From positions 1 to 17,298 of the forward strand of contig JAIOSH010000152.1 in NCBI GenBank assembly GCA_021107685.1: a DNA stretch of 17,298 bases, given 5' to 3'. Shown piece by piece: positions 16,335-17,298 of the stretch. The position numbers and the translations under genes were made by a program. The first letter of the stretch is position 1; each line of letters begins with the position of its first letter. The notes below the pieces were generated by a model. That model was not told the origin of the DNA and searched no databases. It was given only the letters and a program-made list of their open reading frames with translations. The DNA is from Bacteroidales bacterium. Its GTDB lineage: Bacteria > Bacteroidota > Bacteroidia > Bacteroidales > SMBSF39.

Positions 16335-16418
16335 GAATATTTTATTATTTTATTAATAAAATGTTAATAAAAATTTTGAGCAAAATATATTGCTTCTATT
16401 ATTGATAATAATAAATAT

Positions 16419-16426
16419 TACATTTG
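16419..16426 (+). promoter_or_regulatory. Candidate -7 element of the cyanophycinase promoter
   Basis: TACATTTG matches TAnnTTTG in full and lies 49 bases before the cyanophycinase ATG. ATTG occurrences upstream (16389-16392 and 16401-16404) are not at the usual distance for a -33 box, so only the -7 element is supported. Confidence 0.42.
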
Positions 16427-16475
16427 CTCATTTTAATAGAATTTGAATTTAATTAATAGTTGATAAACGGATAAT

Positions 16476-17298
16476 ATGAATGAAAAAGGATTTTTTGTCT
16501 TGATAGGTGGTGCTGAAGACAAAAGAAGAGATATGATAGTTTTAAAAAGGACTGTTGACCTGAATAATGCCGGAAATATTGTTATTATACCAACAGCATC
16601 TTCCTATCCTTCAAGTTTGGCACGAAAATATTACTATGCTTTTAAAGATTTGGGCATTAATGATATAAATATTTTTGATATAAGAAACAGGCATGAAGCT
16701 GATAAGCATGAATATTTAGAAAAAATTAATTATGCTGATCTGATATTCTTTACTGGAGGTAATCAGGTAAAATTGGTAGATACTATAAAGCACACTGAAT
16801 TATTCAGGAAGATAGTAAAACAAAATCTTAAGGGAGCAACAATTGCAGGTACAAGTGCCGGTGCGGCAGCAGCGTCGGACCCGTTGATATATGATGGTGA
16901 TGATAATGGACTTGTAAAAGGAAGTGTCAAATATTCAGAAGGTTTTGGTTTTATTAAAAATATAACTATTGATACTCATTTTGATACAAGGAGAAGATTA
17001 TTAAGACTTACTCAATATTTACTTTCAGGCAGAAGCCACAGGGGTATCGGCTTAGGTGAGGATACGGCTATTATTATTAATCCATTCCATCAGTTTGAAG
17101 TAATTGGAAAAGGAGTGGTTACTATTGTTAATACAAAAAAAGTAACATATTCGAATTATAACCAGTTGAAAGATTATGAACATGTAAGTGCTAATGGTAT
17201 AAATGTAGGATTTTTACAATCAGGAACGGTTTTCAATATGAGATACTGGTCAGTAAATGTTGAGGAATCGTCAAAAAGTATTTATTTTTATGCTGAAA
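16476..17298 (+). CDS. cphB: Cyanophycinase (S51 family), 3'-truncated by the window edge
   Basis: The frame runs from ATG 16476 without a stop to the end of the window (274 codons seen). Family S51 motifs are in order: FVLIGGAEDK (7-16), FFTGGNQ (91-97), the nucleophile elbow AGTSAGA (124-130) with Ser S127, the His segment TIDTHFDTR (164-172, H168), and GIGLGEDTAI (190-199, with E195 as the probable acid partner). Cyanophycinase cuts cyanophycin, the Asp backbone polymer with Arg side chains, into beta-Asp-Arg dipeptides. The start lacks a signal peptide, so this is an intracellular form rather than the secreted CphE type. In many non-cyanobacterial genomes cphB sits directly before the cyanophycin synthetase cphA, which would lie beyond the right edge here. 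A broader S51 dipeptidase role is possible, but the length argues for cyanophycinase. Confidence 0.9.
   Translation, partial: MNEKGFFVLIGGAEDKRRDMIVLKRTVDLNNAGNIVIIPTASSYPSSLARKYYYAFKDLGINDINIFDIRNRHEADKHEYLEKINYADLIFFTGGNQVKLVDTIKHTELFRKIVKQNLKGATIAGTSAGAAAASDPLIYDGDDNGLVKGSVKYSEGFGFIKNITIDTHFDTRRRLLRLTQYLLSGRSHRGIGLGEDTAIIINPFHQFEVIGKGVVTIVNTKKVTYSNYNQLKDYEHVSANGINVGFLQSGTVFNMRYWSVNVEESSKSIYFYAE

Noticed and set aside
1..17298. CRISPR arrays, tRNA and rRNA genes
   Set aside because: No regularly spaced repeats, no cloverleaf candidates and no rRNA-like conserved stretches were seen.

Overview
The window looks like chromosomal DNA from an uncultured or little-studied member of the Bacteroidetes. 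It is AT-rich. It carries DUF5683 and the PUR-like DUF3276 family, both typical of that phylum. Secreted proteins end their signal peptides in the usual FSQ/FPQ style, Shine-Dalgarno sequences are mostly absent, and three intergenic regions contain TAnnTTTG promoter elements of the Bacteroidetes type.

Left part (1-6178, plus strand): a defence cassette, cut by the left edge. It holds the C-terminal part of a type I restriction-modification N6-adenine methylase (HsdM), a two-domain specificity subunit (HsdS), an unrecognised ~120-residue protein, and a 1002-residue protein. That large protein joins an archaeo-eukaryotic-primase-like domain (the TOTE conflict system primase type) to a superfamily II helicase and an undescribed C-terminal region. 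No HsdR is visible inside the window.

Middle (6179-10333): a 416-base gene-free stretch with nested inverted repeats and a putative insertion-sequence end. Then comes a minus-strand pair, a TonB energy-transducer-like protein with an SH3-like middle and a TonB-dependent outer-membrane receptor. A 343-base gene-poor gap follows with a second copy of the same IS-end-like motif in the same orientation, then a secreted glucosaminidase. The two copies bracket the TonB pair.

Right part (10584-17298): sppA (signal peptide peptidase) on the plus strand. Convergent to it is a tightly packed minus-strand run: parA, parB, a DUF5683 membrane protein, a 50-codon fragment that looks like the C-terminus of a restriction endonuclease, and a beta-class DNA methyltransferase. 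The last two look like a decayed type II restriction-modification system attached to the end of the chromosome-segregation operon. Next is a DUF3276/PUR-like gene with a clear terminator and promoter. Divergent from it is a cyanophycinase gene that runs off the right edge, which suggests cyanophycin or related dipeptide metabolism next door.

The most interesting items are the HsdM-HsdS-unknown-primase/helicase cassette, the restriction-enzyme relic coupled to an apparently orphan methyltransferase in the par operon, and the paired IS-end-like repeats around the TonB genes.
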